DNA of 64,000 nucleotides, from the NCBI GenBank assembly GCA_019321725.1, contig CM033119.1:992001-1056000 (forward strand). The letters are read 5' to 3'. Made by a program: the position numbers and the translations under genes. Below are positions 13,282 to 26,262 of this stretch, one piece after another. A model generated the notes under the pieces. The model saw nothing but the letters and a program-made list of their open reading frames with translations. It was not told the origin of the DNA and made no database searches. Source of the stretch: Paulownia fortunei. Taxonomy: Eukaryota; Streptophyta; Magnoliopsida; Lamiales; Paulowniaceae. Every line of letters begins with the position of its first letter. Position 1 is the stretch's first letter.

Positions 13282-14852
13282 ATAGCCAAAAAGAAAAATG
13301 CCAACTAAAACTTTCATCATTATGCAACCCAAGAAAAAGGGTAAAATATCTTCTAGTTCATGAACAAGATCCCAATTCAAGAAAAATAAATTTTATTCTA
13401 AGGGGTTAGAATTTAATTATTCATATTTTAACTACCAGATTTCCAAGCTTTTGTTTCACTTTGTAGCCTCATAATGGCCCTACTAATTAATTATATTTTG
13501 ATCGTACTGGATGCTCATGATAATTCAATTTTTCCAATAAATTTACTAAATTTGGGACCATCCCAGACGTCAATAACAAACAGCAGCCATGCCGATTCTT
13601 ACCTACCAGAAAAGGAGAATAATTTAAAAGTAACAAAAAAAAATTAATTTGAACTATACTATGAGCCATTCAATTGTAGTAGTATTGTGGCACATTTTAT
13701 TGCTACATGTTTTCCTTTCAGAGGTGAACCGAAATATTAAATGATGAAAATTAATTCTTCTGATTTGGTACAGAAAAATTGCTATCTTATAATCAAAATA
13801 TAGAGGATTAATTTTAATCCATATATATTATGGTACATACCGCATATCAAATAAGTCTAATCAATTTTTTTTTAGCGGAATTAAGTGATTTATTTAAAAA
13901 ATTTCAATAAAGATGCCATGCACATATATAAGTGGGATCTACTACTTACATTGAATTATTTAGTAGACGAGTTTTCATTAATTCCAAGTGTAGTTAAATA
14001 TACTTCAAAATAATTAAACTAATTAGTGTCGCTTACTTCAAGTTCAACTGCATTGCCATCTTTTATTTTTAAGAAAAAAATAATAATTACATTGTTATTT
14101 TAAATATTAATTGATAATTAATTTAATGCACCAATCAATAACCAACAAATTACAATAAAAAAGTGAGGCAACACGTTTACATATATAAGATAAATATCAA
14201 AATATTTAAAAAAAATTAATTCAAAATTTCATAATTGAAAAGTTTGGAGACTTCAACCTTCGTCCCTTTTTTGGGAATGAGTGAAATGGGATTTAATTAT
14301 AGTCATAATTATTTAACAAATTCATACCATCTTATCACAAGAAAGTCAAAAGCTAGAAGCTCAAGGAAAGGAGAATAGGGTTTAGATAACTTTGACTTTG
14401 ACAAGATAACATTAATTCCCAACATTATTGTGCAGACAACGTTACCTAATTCCTATCTTAGCCCTTATAGAAAAGTTAATAAAATTGCTATAGTATTAAT
14501 TAGTGTAATAATGTACATTTGTGTGGTCCAAATCCAATTTCAGTACCATACTTACTCTCACATGGGTTTTTGTAACTTCTACTCATACTTCCAAATAACA
14601 TCACATGCTGTCCAGAAGGGATAGTATAATTTCCAGTAGATTGCAATTGCATATGGTCTACATATAAGACAGATCGTTCAGTTCTTTGTGCACTTAAAAA
14701 AACAATAAAATGGACACTTGTACCTAGTAGTGTTCAAACAGAGATTAAATTACTAGATTTACTACTGCATGACTTGGGGACAGCGTGGCTTGTCCTACAT
14801 TAAACATACAACATTCAACATTGAAAGAAAAGATATATAATTCAGTAAAAAA

Positions 14853-14870
14853 AAGAAGAAGAAGAAGAAG
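14853..14870. repeat. (GAA)n microsatellite
   Basis: A run of AAG/GAA units follows an A tract, about 80 bases past the stop of the DUF688-like gene. It may sit in that gene's 3' UTR. Confidence 0.8.
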
Positions 14871-14952
14871 CCATGAAAGTAAACATATTCAAGTGGTAAA
14901 ACTTATCTATAGATATTGCAGCTAGATTTATTGAGTCATGGGGACAATCCAC

Positions 14953-15582
14953 TTAGCTCGAACGACGATTAAGAAGATAATGTGGGCTTGGTCTTGGGAG
15001 ATAGACAATTGATTCTGAAACTGCACAAGTCCTTTTGCAAGAAGTGTATAAGTTTATGAATCCAAACCTATCACTTAAAGTCCTTGTAATCTTGGAGCTG
15101 CCCTTCCAAATGGTGCCAAAATTTGTGCCATGATCATGGTCATCATCCTTGGAGCATTCCACTAGTGCTGCAAAAAATGGATCCCTTTGAATGGTTTTCT
15201 TGGGAGAGATCTCTTCTTGGTGGAGCAACTTCTTGGTGGAGGAGTTGGAGTTTCCGGCCGGCGGCAATGGGAGGAGATGCTCGGAGGATTCCTTCTTCTT
15301 GGAGCCTTGTTGCTTGGGGATTCCGGGGATTTGTTCCCAAGAGAATGGGATACCTTTGAATTTGAGAGGGGTGCTTGGACTAAATGGAGGGAATTCTTCA
15401 TTGAAGTAAACTGATGATGATCCAAAGGATGAATCCCAGGAATTCGAGGGCGACAACGACAAAAACGACGGCGTTCGACGGACCTCCGCCGGCCGGAATA
15501 TTGGTGTGGAATGAGGGGTTTCTTCCTCATTTGGAAGAATTTGGGCATGGCCATTGTTATATGTTGGAGGGCTAGAAGCCAT
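14953..15582 (-). CDS. DUF688-like plant protein, 209 aa
   Basis: A single-exon gene for a small plant-specific protein of unknown biochemical function. The middle holds FKGIPFSWEQIPGIPK (about residues 74-90), which matches the Pro-Phe-x-Trp-Glu-x-x-Pro-Gly-x-Pro pattern of the DUF688 group. A second conserved-looking block, DPFFAALVECSKDD, follows at about 134-147. The N-terminal third is rich in Ser, Pro and Asn, with TPSFLSLSPS near 37; the C-terminus is basic. There is no signal peptide or membrane segment. The frame continues upstream to 15654 but opens there with TTG. The first ATG is at 15582 and a TATA box lies about 75 bases upstream of it, so I use 15582. The family name is from memory of the motif; the coding call is firm. 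Confidence 0.8.
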   Translation of the reverse strand: MASSPPTYNNGHAQILPNEEETPHSTPIFRPAEVRRTPSFLSLSPSNSWDSSFGSSSVYFNEEFPPFSPSTPLKFKGIPFSWEQIPGIPKQQGSKKKESSEHLLPLPPAGNSNSSTKKLLHQEEISPKKTIQRDPFFAALVECSKDDDHDHGTNFGTIWKGSSKITRTLSDRFGFINLYTSCKRTCAVSESIVYLPRPSPHYLLNRRSS

Positions 15583-15652
15583 TGCTCTTGAGGAAGAAGA
15601 GGTGTTTAGGTGTACTTTTTGTGTTGTGTAACTTCTTTTAGTTTTTGTGTTC

Positions 15653-15662
15653 AATATATATG
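15653..15662 (-). promoter_or_regulatory. TATA box of the DUF688-like gene
   Basis: CATATATATT on the minus strand, about 75 bases upstream of the ATG at 15582. This implies a short leader of about 40-50 bases. Confidence 0.55.
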
Positions 15663-18600
15663 AATGACTATTGTTATTGTCTAGTTTTAAAGATTAAAAA
15701 CTTTGGTGGATGGGATGAAAATGATATTTGGTATAGTAAAATAACGAAAGGACCCCAACTCATAATTGAAAGGAAGGAATAAAGAGGGGACAAAATGGGA
15801 AATAAATAGTAGAAGTGGGTGTGATGTGGATATTTCATTATTGTCCATATTATGAAGGGTATGTGGATTTTATATCATGGGGAGTGGTTGGGATGCACTA
15901 CATGGACGTGACCAGGAGGGGTGGTACTAACCACTCAATTTGGGTGGTCAATTTTGTTATTAAATTTGGGGATTTGAGTCAAATTTTGATTTATTAAAAC
16001 ACTATGCCTCATTAATTATCTTCCGGCAACATATCTAAATCTTACTTACTACTAATTTTTTTTTCTTATAAAATTACAAATTCAGCCGTCCTAAAAAATA
16101 AAAAATACCAAATACGATATTGTCTATTCGTATTTTTTTTTTCAAAGTGGGTTTTCATATTTTATTTTATATAGATATTTCAAATTTTCTATTTAAAATA
16201 AAATTTAATATCTTATAAATTCTCCAAACGTCGTACAAAATGCATGAGATTATAGAATATTTTAAACGTGTTATCAAAAATATTTTCAAAGTACTTGCAC
16301 TAAATCCTATTGAGGAGGAAATAACTTGAAGAGTTAATGAGAATTCCAATGTTTTAAGGAACAATATTGGAATGGAACTTTGTTGTTAAACCAAATGCCC
16401 CAACAGAAGTATGTTACCACGTCCACTTTTAAAGACTAGACCTGTCACGATAAAATTGAGCAATTTTATTTACGTATGAATTAGTTAATTTGACATATAG
16501 ATTTGGCAGTATTTGGCAATTGACATATCAAAGTATATCTTGATTTGTACTACTTATGAGTAACTTCTAAGCTCAGTAGTCAATTAGTCTGATACTTGGT
16601 GCTTCTCCATAATATTACATATATTTTAATGTACAAATACCTAACTTATCTCTATATTTTATTATTAGGTGTTGCTTGATATACATGTCGATTACATACG
16701 CACATCTCTTATATACTTTTTTAATGAAATTTTTATTTGATTTTTGTATTTAGATATCTCAACACATAAATAAATAGGAAAAAAATAAAAATATAAATGG
16801 GAAGAAGATGAAGTGGAAAAAAACAAGAAAAAATAAATAAAATGCCCGAAAATTAATTTTTTATTTAGCATGTGAGCGCACATACAAGATTCTGGCCAAA
16901 TTTATAATTTTCGATGAAAATTATCGTGCAAAAAATTATAAATTAAAGTATCTAAATTATAAGTTCAAATTCTGAAAAAACCAAAAACACCTCGACAATT
17001 ACAAGACCAATTTTACAATTTTTTTCTTAATTTGTACTACTTGAAAATAGCATTTAAGTTCTCTAGTTAGTTCTTTTGCTACTTGACGCTTCTCTATAAA
17101 ATAATATAATTTTGTATTTATAATGCATGCAGCCTATGCAGTGTTAGATTACTTTTTTAATTTATGGTTAAATTTAAAAATCACAATTCCAACGTATCTC
17201 TATATTTTATTAGGTGGTTCTTGATACATGCCTACCACGTACATTTCATAAAAATTATTATATCAGTATATTAAAATATCTCAACGCCAACAGCCAATGA
17301 ATTATAATAAAATAGTTATTAAATAATACTCATATCAAATAGAAAGAAACTAAAAGAAAATTACATAAATACATAAAATCTTTATTTTAGGATTAATTTG
17401 TTGACGGGTACTCCTTTTTATTTTTTAAAAGATAATCGATCCATTATTTCATTCTATACATCAAAATTCAAAAACTAATTATGTATTATATTACAAATTG
17501 ATTAAATATAATTAATAATTCTGAATGGAAGCATAAAAGAAACTAGTATTAAAGTATATCCATATACAGGTAAAATTCGAACTTCAATTTTTTTTTATTA
17601 ATTGTAGAATTTTGAGATTTCAAACTTAAATTTCGTTTTAATGCGTGCCAGTATTTCTCATCTTCCTAGTCAAAGATTAGTTGCACCAATAATATGAGGG
17701 CTTTAAGTTCTTTTTATTATTTTGTTAGTACTATGAATTATACTTCATAATGGAGTTATGCATTCATGCATTTATTTTAAGGTGTGGACATCAATTATGT
17801 TAAATTAATGGCAACGGGCATAAAAATAAAAAAATAAAAAAAAATTGATGTAACCCTCGAATGAATTTCTTGGATTTAAAATTGGAAAATTAATTTTTAA
17901 AAAGAATAAATAACCCGTATGTTAGGTATAATTTTTTCACTTTTCCAATAATTATATATATGATGGCATCTTAACCAATGTTACCGTAATTAAGAGTTTT
18001 CTTAGGCTAATTAAATGATAAACATAATTAATCAAAAGATAATTAACATATTGACTAATAAGATAATGAGATCAAATTAAATCAACTTTTTTTTTTTTAT
18101 CAAATTGTGTATCGGCAAATAAAAACTTTATTTATCTAATCTTCCAAAATTTATTTCAAGATTTGAACTCTCTACGTTCCAAATTCATTACTAAACAATA
18201 TTCTCCAAAGTTTCTTTATTTTTAAATTGATGGTGCCATAATAAATAATAAAATAAGGTTTCAAGATCTATTAAAAACGAGATCTTAAACTTACATCCTG
18301 TCAGATTTTTTTTTAATTTTTATGTATACTTTATTTATTTTTATCATATTTATTAATATTAATTAATATCTCAATATAATTATGATATATTTGATCTTCA
18401 CACTTAATAAATCAATAAAATAATACAAACTAAATTGAAGCTGATTAAGTTGCTCCACAAGATCCATGGATTTTCTAATAAATATCTGAATTCAAAAAGG
18501 ACGAAAAATAGAGAAATTTTAAAGGGCAGGACTGATGTGCAAATATACCTTTCAAGATCATATATATAATTGTGACGAAATTGACTTAAGACCTGTGCTA

Positions 18601-18762
18601 CTGCCACCTTTGTGGCCAGGTGCTAACTTGTACGTGATGCGCCTGTTCTGTTTTGTACTGCCATGTGATTAAGTGTGGCCCGTCGCACGGTTGTTTGTGT
18701 TCTCTGAATCCTATGTACTTTTTCTTATTAATCATGATGAGAATAATTTTATATATATTTGA

Positions 18763-18838
18763 CATATATATATATATATACAGGTATGAAAAGAAAATAA
18801 TTAACACAATAACTATATATATATATATATATATATAT
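18763..18838. repeat. Pair of (TA)n microsatellites
   Basis: Two TA runs, about 18763-18780 and 18814-18838, are separated by about 33 bases. They can pair with each other as arms of a hairpin. Confidence 0.8.
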
Positions 18839-18876
18839 TTAAAAGTACCTCAGACATAAAATAGATTCGTCTAGAA

Positions 18877-19245
18877 ATGACAATGGGCTGAATTTACCCG
18901 TTAATTTTTTTAAAAATTTGGATCAAGTGCGGATCCTTCCCGAACCCTATCGGGTCTGATTTAGACCATTAAATTTGTTTTATAATTTTAATTAAATATA
19001 TTTTGTTAAAAATAAAATCACTATTTTTTAAAAAATTATATTTTTTTGAAAAATAATATTACATAATATATATGTAATAAAATTTAAAAAAATAAAAAAA
19101 ATATAAAAGGGGTGGATTTAGGACATGAAGAGTTTGAAAATAAAAAATTAAAATTCGCCCAAACTCGTTTATGATTTAAAAACTTGCCTCAAGCAATGCG
19201 GGTCTAGGAATTCGAATGTGAATTCAACCCATTATCATCCTTAAA
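18877..19245. mobile_element. MITE-like non-autonomous element (degenerate)
   Basis: The left end reads ATGACAATGGGCTGAATT. The inverted right end reads ATGATAATGGGTTGAATT, so the ends form imperfect inverted repeats about 370 bases apart. Just inside are remnants of a GGGT/ACCC-rich sub-terminal region (TTACCCG, TATCGGGTCTG). The overall look is that of the common plant repeats with ATGGCAACGGG-type ends. The interior is AT-rich and non-coding, and I see no clear target-site duplication. Confidence 0.5.
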
Positions 19246-19824
19246 TTCATTTAATTCTAAAATATAATTCACATCTTTAATTTGTGCCAGACTTAAAGAG
19301 CGAAAATTTATAATTTTTTTTTAATTTTTATATTTAAATAAATTCGCATTATATTTTACATCATTCACGTGAGAATAAAAGGAGGTACCCATTTGGAAAG
19401 TTGATCCAGAAAATACATGGACTACTTGTGATCATGTGTTTTTGTCTCAATTTTTTTGGTCGTATATATGTTAGATTCTGATATTACTTTCCACAAACAA
19501 CATGACCTAGTAATTTCATGTTTTGTTTTGTCTAAGGTTGTCACATTTTTATAAAAAATAGAAATAGAAGTAAATCGTTCTCTGTATATTTAAGAAAGAG
19601 CATAATGGTTGTCACATTTTTTATACATATGGTATTATATGATCATAATTCACAAAATGAAATTATGGAATTTTTCATTGATGAAGTCCTATTAAGGCAT
19701 ATTAGAAGTATGAATATCTGTCTAGTCAGCATTATATTAGTTTTTTTCTTTTTTCTTTATCAATTTTTATGTAGGATTTGTTAAATAATTTTATCATATT
19801 TAATTAGTTATAAATTGATATTTT

Positions 19825-19827
<3 letters not shown>

Positions 19828-19862
<35 letters not shown>
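19828..19862. repeat. (ATA)n microsatellite
   Basis: About eleven AAT/ATA units in the spacer. Confidence 0.9.
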
Positions 19863-19863
<1 letters not shown>

Positions 19864-21234
19864 TTTGATTGTTATATTTAAAAATTGTAAGCAACATATT
19901 TCAAATTATCATTATATTTTCCAAATGAAAGACGGGGAGCGGTACCCTAACCAATTTGGCTTTGATATATATATTTTTAATACAAGTTAGGTGTCAAGAT
20001 CGAACTTAAAACGGCCTCTCAACTCGTTTAACTGGTTAAAATCGTACTTCTCCAAAAACGACACCCATTCCCATGTGAGTATTCCAGTCATGCATAAAAT
20101 TACAGGCAAACTCTTGTTGCAGATGATGTGATTGTACTCACAATGTGATAATATTATGCTGTTACAAATAGGTTGTCTTTTTCTCCATTGTAGACAGCAT
20201 ATATATATATATGTGTATATATCTTCTCGCTGAGGGTTTTACTTCCTCCACTGTTTGGAAACAAGATGACATCCTTATACCCAAACAAAGATTTCTACTG
20301 TTACCATCAGCCTCTCGTGAGGATTTCACTGTTCTTGAAATCTCATCTTATTCATATCTGGTAATAATATATAGTTGCAATATTATGCAATTATTTATTT
20401 GCCTAGACAAGAAAAAAGGGTTAAAAATAAATGGTGCAATTTCGAAAAAAAAAAAAAAAAAGGAATGTCTAAAACTCATGCCTGATGGATGAAGCATTTC
20501 AATAATTAAAGCAAATCTTTATCATTTAAATTTTTTAACAAAATACAAAGAGGGCTTTTAGATAAACCTGAAAACAAGAAATCCTAATTACTGATAATTA
20601 TTCGACGATTCTTTTTTTTTTTTTTAATTTTCAAAAGCAAACCATATCTGTTCTTAATTAGGGAGAATCAGCAAAATATGTGACTTTGATGACAGAGCCA
20701 TCTTTCACATTGTATGCAGACAAAGGCTTATCACTTTGCATTTGCTTGGAATGGTGGTGAAGAGTGATGTAGTCATCACCCCATGTCCTGTTCGACTCGC
20801 TAGTAAAATGATTGAATTATTTTTGCTCGACTCGCTCGACTTGATTGATAAAATAATGTTACTTACAGGAAACAGTAATGCTAATAGCATTTTTAATATG
20901 GGAAGGCATGTTTTGTTAGTTGCATGACAAGGGCCTTGACTGTTGGAAGTTGGAAGTGCAAAATTACATTCATTACTTATCATGCTTACCATATTTTTAC
21001 CTATTACAAGCATGCAACTATTATTAAATTAAATTTGGGTTCTGAAATTCAGAAAAATCATACTTTAATTTGTGTTTTTTTTTTTTTTCTTTTGGTTTGA
21101 AAAATCGAATCGGGTATCTTTATTTGGATCAAATGCAAATGGTTCGAGGTTATACCCAGTGGAAACAAGTTACACTGGCCCATGTCAGTGTGGTCTTGAC
21201 TCTCAAGTTTGGGCATTAGAAGCTTAGACCACTG

Positions 21235-21692
21235 CTATAAATACCTCAATCCCCTCTATGAAATCCAAATCAGACTATATTGTGATACAAAGCTTAAGAA
21301 TTGGTTTCTTCACTCAAACTTCTTATGTGAATTATGATTAACACTTGGCCCATAATTTCAAATTGCTGTCGGACATAAGTTCAACATATGTTTTAGGTAA
21401 TCTCATTTCACTATCGAATTTATGTCAATATGGATTTAAGGCCTAACAATTCAATGTATTTATGTTGATATGTATGTTCGTGTATTACGATAACGCAATA
21501 AAATTCTATTCTTATTTGACTATTACTTCACTTTGATCGTCCAAGAAGATATAATGTTTTTAACAACTTGAAACGGACTCGATTTCAATTAATAAAAATT
21601 GAATATATATACCTCAAATCCCTCAATAAGTTTAAAATTCAAATCAAAAAGCTTATTAAGAATCGCTTTCCTCCCACTATTTCAAATTGTAT
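21235..21692 (+). repeat. Diverged duplication of a TATA-containing block
   Basis: Copy A (about 21235-21370) starts CTATAAATACCTCAATCCC. Copy B (about 21603-21692) starts ATATATATACCTCAAATCCC. Both continue through an AAATC-rich stretch, AAGCTTA, a GAAT-GCTTTC-like piece, and ATTTCAAATTG. Copy B has several deletions relative to A. The layout, a TATA box followed by a leader-like sequence, resembles a decayed LTR or a duplicated promoter. Confidence 0.4.
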
Positions 21693-22208
21693 CGAATATG
21701 AGTAAAATAATTTGGGCCGTTAAAATTTGTGATCATTTACGGGTACGATTACCCTTCCATTATTATTTCTACTACATAAATATTGATAGACGGTTGTACA
21801 ATCTTAGTGAATTTCTATCATTCATTGTGAGAATAATCATAACGCGTGGCACAGGTTTTTTTTTTTTTTTTTTTTTCTATAGTACAAAATCCATGTTATA
21901 AAAGTGGGGCAAAACACTCCATTTATTTTTTTCTGTTTTTTTTTTTTTTTTTTTTGGCTTTCTCAACCTTTTTATTGGATGAAATGATTACATTTGAGGC
22001 TTTTTTTTCCTTTCTCGCTCAAAATGTTAGATGTAATTCTACCTAACTTTTGTACAATTATTAATCAAGTTCAAAAACTACATATAATTGTAAAGTGAGA
22101 AAAAGGTCAAGAGCCCACCAATTTTGACTATATTATTTGTTTTTTTCTGTTCAAAGGGTCAAACCACATTGCACTAATTATGTTTACAAATAATTATTGC
22201 TCCAATAA

Positions 22209-22240
22209 AATGGATGATAGTAACAAATGGATGATAGTAA
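22209..22240. repeat. Short tandem duplication (15-base unit)
   Basis: AATGGATGATAGTAA occurs twice with a 17-base offset, at 22209 and 22226. Confidence 0.75.
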
Positions 22241-25200
22241 AGGTCGCTAGATAGGTATCAACTTCATCCAATCCTTGTTGACAGGTCAAATGCTAACCTT
22301 TCTACTCAAGATGGGATTAAATATTAGTGTAGATTTTTTAAATCATGATTATCATGTTAATCTTTTTTATATTATAAGAATATTCAAAGTGATTACTCAT
22401 TAACACTGAAAAAAATTATTTAGGGCCGAAAGTAGTATTAAAATAGATTGGTTTGTTTATATTTATTTATTGATAAGATTCTCTTGAAGAATGTTTGAAA
22501 TTGAAAATAATTAGCATTAGTGAGTTGCTAAATTTGATCAATTGAGTTGAAATATTGATGCGAAAATAAGTTTGATCTATTTATTTTGAATACAAAGTAA
22601 AGTGTATTTTTTATTTTCAAAAATGAGTTTTGATTTTTTGAAAAATAAAGTGTAAGTTTTAAAATAGTTTAAACAATCGAGCGAGCTTTGAAATAGGGTT
22701 ATTTGTTGTAAATATTTTTTAAAAATTAATCTCAAGAATAAGCAGAAATATATGAAGATGAAATTGTGTTTGTCTTTGAAGGAATTTTATTTTTATTATC
22801 CCAAAATATTAATAATTATTATAATGTTTAAATAATTCATATACCGTACTCCACTACCTAAAACATCTTTTTTTTTTATAATATTTTTTCATGGAAAATG
22901 AAATCAAACATTGCCTATGCTTTCCATATGAAAGCACGAATCATCAAATGAAACCAAACATGTTTTTTAATCAATTTTAATTACAAAAGGAAATAATATA
23001 TATAAAAAGAACACACAGAAAAGTATTGGATTTCCATTTTTAGAACCCACCAAACAAATAATGCACCCTTAATTAAGGGCAACCCCCCAATGCGAGATCG
23101 AAAACACAGGACCCCCAATCCTCAAAATCCACGCGCTGAAAAGTGCGAGTGGCCATCTCATTTCCCGGAGAAAGGCTGCACCCTTACTAATTATAGATGG
23201 AAAGAAGAACAAATCCAAGTGGAATACGATTTTTGGTGACAGTTTTTTTGAGTGGAAAGCATGTGCTCATCTCACGCTGCCACCCTCGCTTAAACGACAC
23301 GCGTCTTTGTGCTTTTTTCTTAACCACTGTGGGAATGACATAGTCATGATTCATGCCACAATTACTTGTGTAATTTTTATACTTCTTTCCCCTCCACTAT
23401 ATGATACCAAGACAAGGATATTTTTTATTTTTTACAATTCTTTGACTTAAGGGTTGTGTATAGATCACGATCAATATATTTGATTCATTCAAAAATTATA
23501 TTAATTATTTAATTTATATTTTATTTTTTATACAAACATATATATATATATATAATCGATGAATGCATTGAAAGTAAAACTTGAGTTTTTAATGAATTTG
23601 AATGATTTAAATAATTATGTTCTATAATTCAATAATCAACAATGAATTTGACATGCGGGATATTCAGTTAAATATAAATAAGTCCGTAAATATGCATATA
23701 CATGTAGTTTCTGTTTAATTACAGTAGGAAGAATTTCTTTTTGGGGGCACTTTTTTAATGGCTTTTCCAATTGAAAAAAGGCCAAAGCATATATGATCTA
23801 TGAGTGTTGGGAGTGTAGTAGAAGTCCTCCTCCCATTTGCAATGGATATTCTGTCATAATTTTTTTTTCTTCTGAAATTACAATATAAGTAAGTTGTTAT
23901 TTCTCATAATAAAATCACATATTTAAACTTATTTGTTTTTAATAATTTATAAATCAATTATTTATATAATGGAGGGACTTTAGTTTAACTAATATATTCA
24001 GAGAATTGCTAGGTAGAAAATCTCCTATTTTGGAATTTTATTTTTTAACCAAACACCACATAATATTGAATGTATATCTTTTAAAGTTTCAAGAAATATA
24101 TTTTACTACATATATGGGTGTATATTTTGAGAGAATTTCTTTCCCAACATATGATTTTGAAACATGCTTTTAGGAAGAGGGTTCATGAAATTTTTTAAAA
24201 AAAAGTTGAAAATGTAACTAAAAGATTCTTTATTTTTAATTATACAAGTACCTTAACTATATAAATCTTCGAAATTTGGTAAGAATTACTACCAATAACT
24301 CATTCAAAAAATTGAAAAAATATTCATAATTCCTCCAGATCTCTTAATTTAATTTAATATTTCATCTCATATTCCGCATCACAAATACATGTTAAGGTCG
24401 AAAATATTTTTTTAAATTTATCTTTGATATGAATCGACTAAAACATAATATAAGATGAAAATTTCGACTACTAATCATAAATAATAAATAAATTGATGGG
24501 CAATAGTACATAAAATTTATCATCATTTAAACCCCTCCACCTATTATAATAGCTTAAACGGTGAGTGAAATATTTTAGTAGAAAGTCATTGAATCCGGAG
24601 CCGAGCCTTGAAATTCTGAACCCGTTTCCCCTCATAAAGCTAACTAAAAAGCCGCTGGATTTTCATGTTAGTTCATTGAATTTGTTAGACAATCTGCCAA
24701 ACAATGACTCCAATTCCTCAGTCTCATAATAGCACCATATATGCACAGACATCAAATTTCGGCTCAGACACTCAGAAAACAATCAATCTCAAAACACCAA
24801 TGAAAACCATGTAATAACAGGATGAACATGGCCCCCTTACGTCACAGTCAACATAAATGGGCTGTAACCCTAGCTACCACCTCCCATCCAAGTATGTAGA
24901 ATTCTAGTGGTAGCACAATAGCAAATTGTAATTGTTTAGATGAATTAAATGCTAGCAGTTCAAACTATTGAATTAAAGAGGAATGGGTGATAGTTTTATA
25001 ACCATTTGCATTTGGTCACACTCGATCCTCAACAATCATAATCCAATGTGTATAGACGTTGGTATCAAATATAAGAACAAGTCAAAAAGACTTTACTGAA
25101 CCACTAAAATAGGAATTATTATGTTAAAACATTCAAGTGTACTCAATATCAAATTGGGAGCCTAGAATGTGCACCCCACCAACCCAAATAAAAATCGAAT

Positions 25201-26195
25201 TTTATTATATTATGTCCCATTAATATAAATAAAATAAAATAAAATAGTATGATCTCTTTATATTAAGATCTACTACTATCAATATCTCACATCACAAAAA
25301 TATATCATATACACAATATTTTATTTAATTAATTATTCACTTATCTAATAAATTTAATAACATTACTCAATTAATCAAATAATATATAATATACAGTATA
25401 TTAATATGTTGTCGATCCAAAAAAAAAAAAAAGAATTCAACATATAATATAACGGCCCCCACCCGAAAAGGGTTTATTTCTTGGTGAGCTTTTTAATTTT
25501 CTCCCACTTTACCCACCTAACACCAATTACGTTATCCAATATGACTCCCCATATGGATATGCATGTACAGAAAACCATGTATCTCTCTATATTTCTGTAT
25601 CTATGGCCACTACTGCTACTAGTTACTGGAATCAAGCGTATCATATGTCATTCAATGTTTCTCTTTTCCCATAGGTGCTGTTGGGCTATCTCTATCTTTC
25701 TCTCTTTTGTTAACCACAATGCACATCTCCAAAAGCTTTCTTTTCTCGTTTCCCCTTCTTCTTTCCTATTTCTTTCTCAAGTAAGAAAAAGAACAAAATT
25801 AAAGCTAAATACAGTGTTTGAGGGAAAATTCTTATTATGATCGGTATATAAGATAGTATATTCAATAAACAATGTATGGAGTATATAAATGGTGGATAAT
25901 TTTATCATCTAAATGCCTGATGTCTCTTAAAATTAAATACACGATTGCAGCACAAAAATTACCATTCCAACTTAATTTAGCTAGACTAAGATAATGGCAT
26001 ATAAATACTATTTCAATGATGCTGTGCGATTAACTATATTTCTAGATTTGTATGTGAAACGCATAATAAATATAGATTAACTCATTATTATTAGCACTTG
26101 CACGGGTCCAACCAAACTACATGCGAATTATACCTAGTCCATGTACCAAGAATCAAAGATTGTAAGAGAGGGACAGGTGGCTTTGTGGGTTTAGT

Positions 26196-26240
26196 GCCAC
26201 GTACCACAATTGATGTAGGGAGGGTTCAAATGGACGTGGC
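26196..26240. promoter_or_regulatory. Two ABA-response elements upstream of the ABCG25-like gene
   Basis: ACGTGGC, the ABRE consensus bound by AREB/ABF bZIP factors, occurs on the minus strand at 26196-26202 and on the plus strand at 26234-26240. They are in opposite orientation and 38 bases apart, just upstream of a TATA-like box. Paired ABREs close to the core promoter are typical of ABA-inducible genes; induction here is inferred. Confidence 0.6.
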
Positions 26241-26262
26241 ACGCATTGTGAGCTCCAAACCA

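Larger units (their letters stand above)
8752..14952. other. AT-rich spacer between the Rgp1 and DUF688-like genes
   Basis: There is no supported gene in this 6.2 kb. It holds the duplicated promoter block at 8808-8894, a C-rich tract at 10213-10269, an (AT)n run at 11349-11375, an ATTA tetranucleotide run at 13249-13281 and a GAA repeat at 14853-14870. A less AT-rich patch at 12870-13230 could be a decayed mobile-element fragment, but I could not assign it. Frames here are short, many begin with non-ATG codons, and none shows a domain. Confidence 0.5.
15663..26195. other. Gene-poor AT-rich spacer, about 10.5 kb
   Basis: I found no supportable gene. The region is dominated by A/T tracts and microsatellites: (TA)n at 18763-18780 and 18814-18838, (ATA)n at 19828-19862, and T21 and T20 runs at 21856-21876 and 21936-21955. 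It also holds a MITE-like element at 18877-19245 and a diverged duplication at 21235-21692. Two patches, about 23040-23340 and 24580-24930, are clearly less AT-rich than their surroundings but have no long frame. They could be non-coding transcripts, decayed gene pieces or conserved non-coding DNA. Confidence 0.5.

Noticed and set aside
15123..15554. Overlapping frames on both strands within the DUF688-like gene
   Set aside because: They overlap a frame with family motifs, a TATA box and an ATG start, and show no domains of their own.
20211..20492. 93-codon plus-strand frame in the spacer
   Set aside because: It begins beside a TA microsatellite, has no recognisable domain and ends in a poly-Lys tract from an A run. 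I cannot tell a decayed gene piece from chance.
25481..25840. 119-codon hydrophobic frame upstream of the ABCG25-like gene
   Set aside because: It opens with a non-ATG codon and its hydrophobic composition follows from a T-rich strand. No family features are seen.
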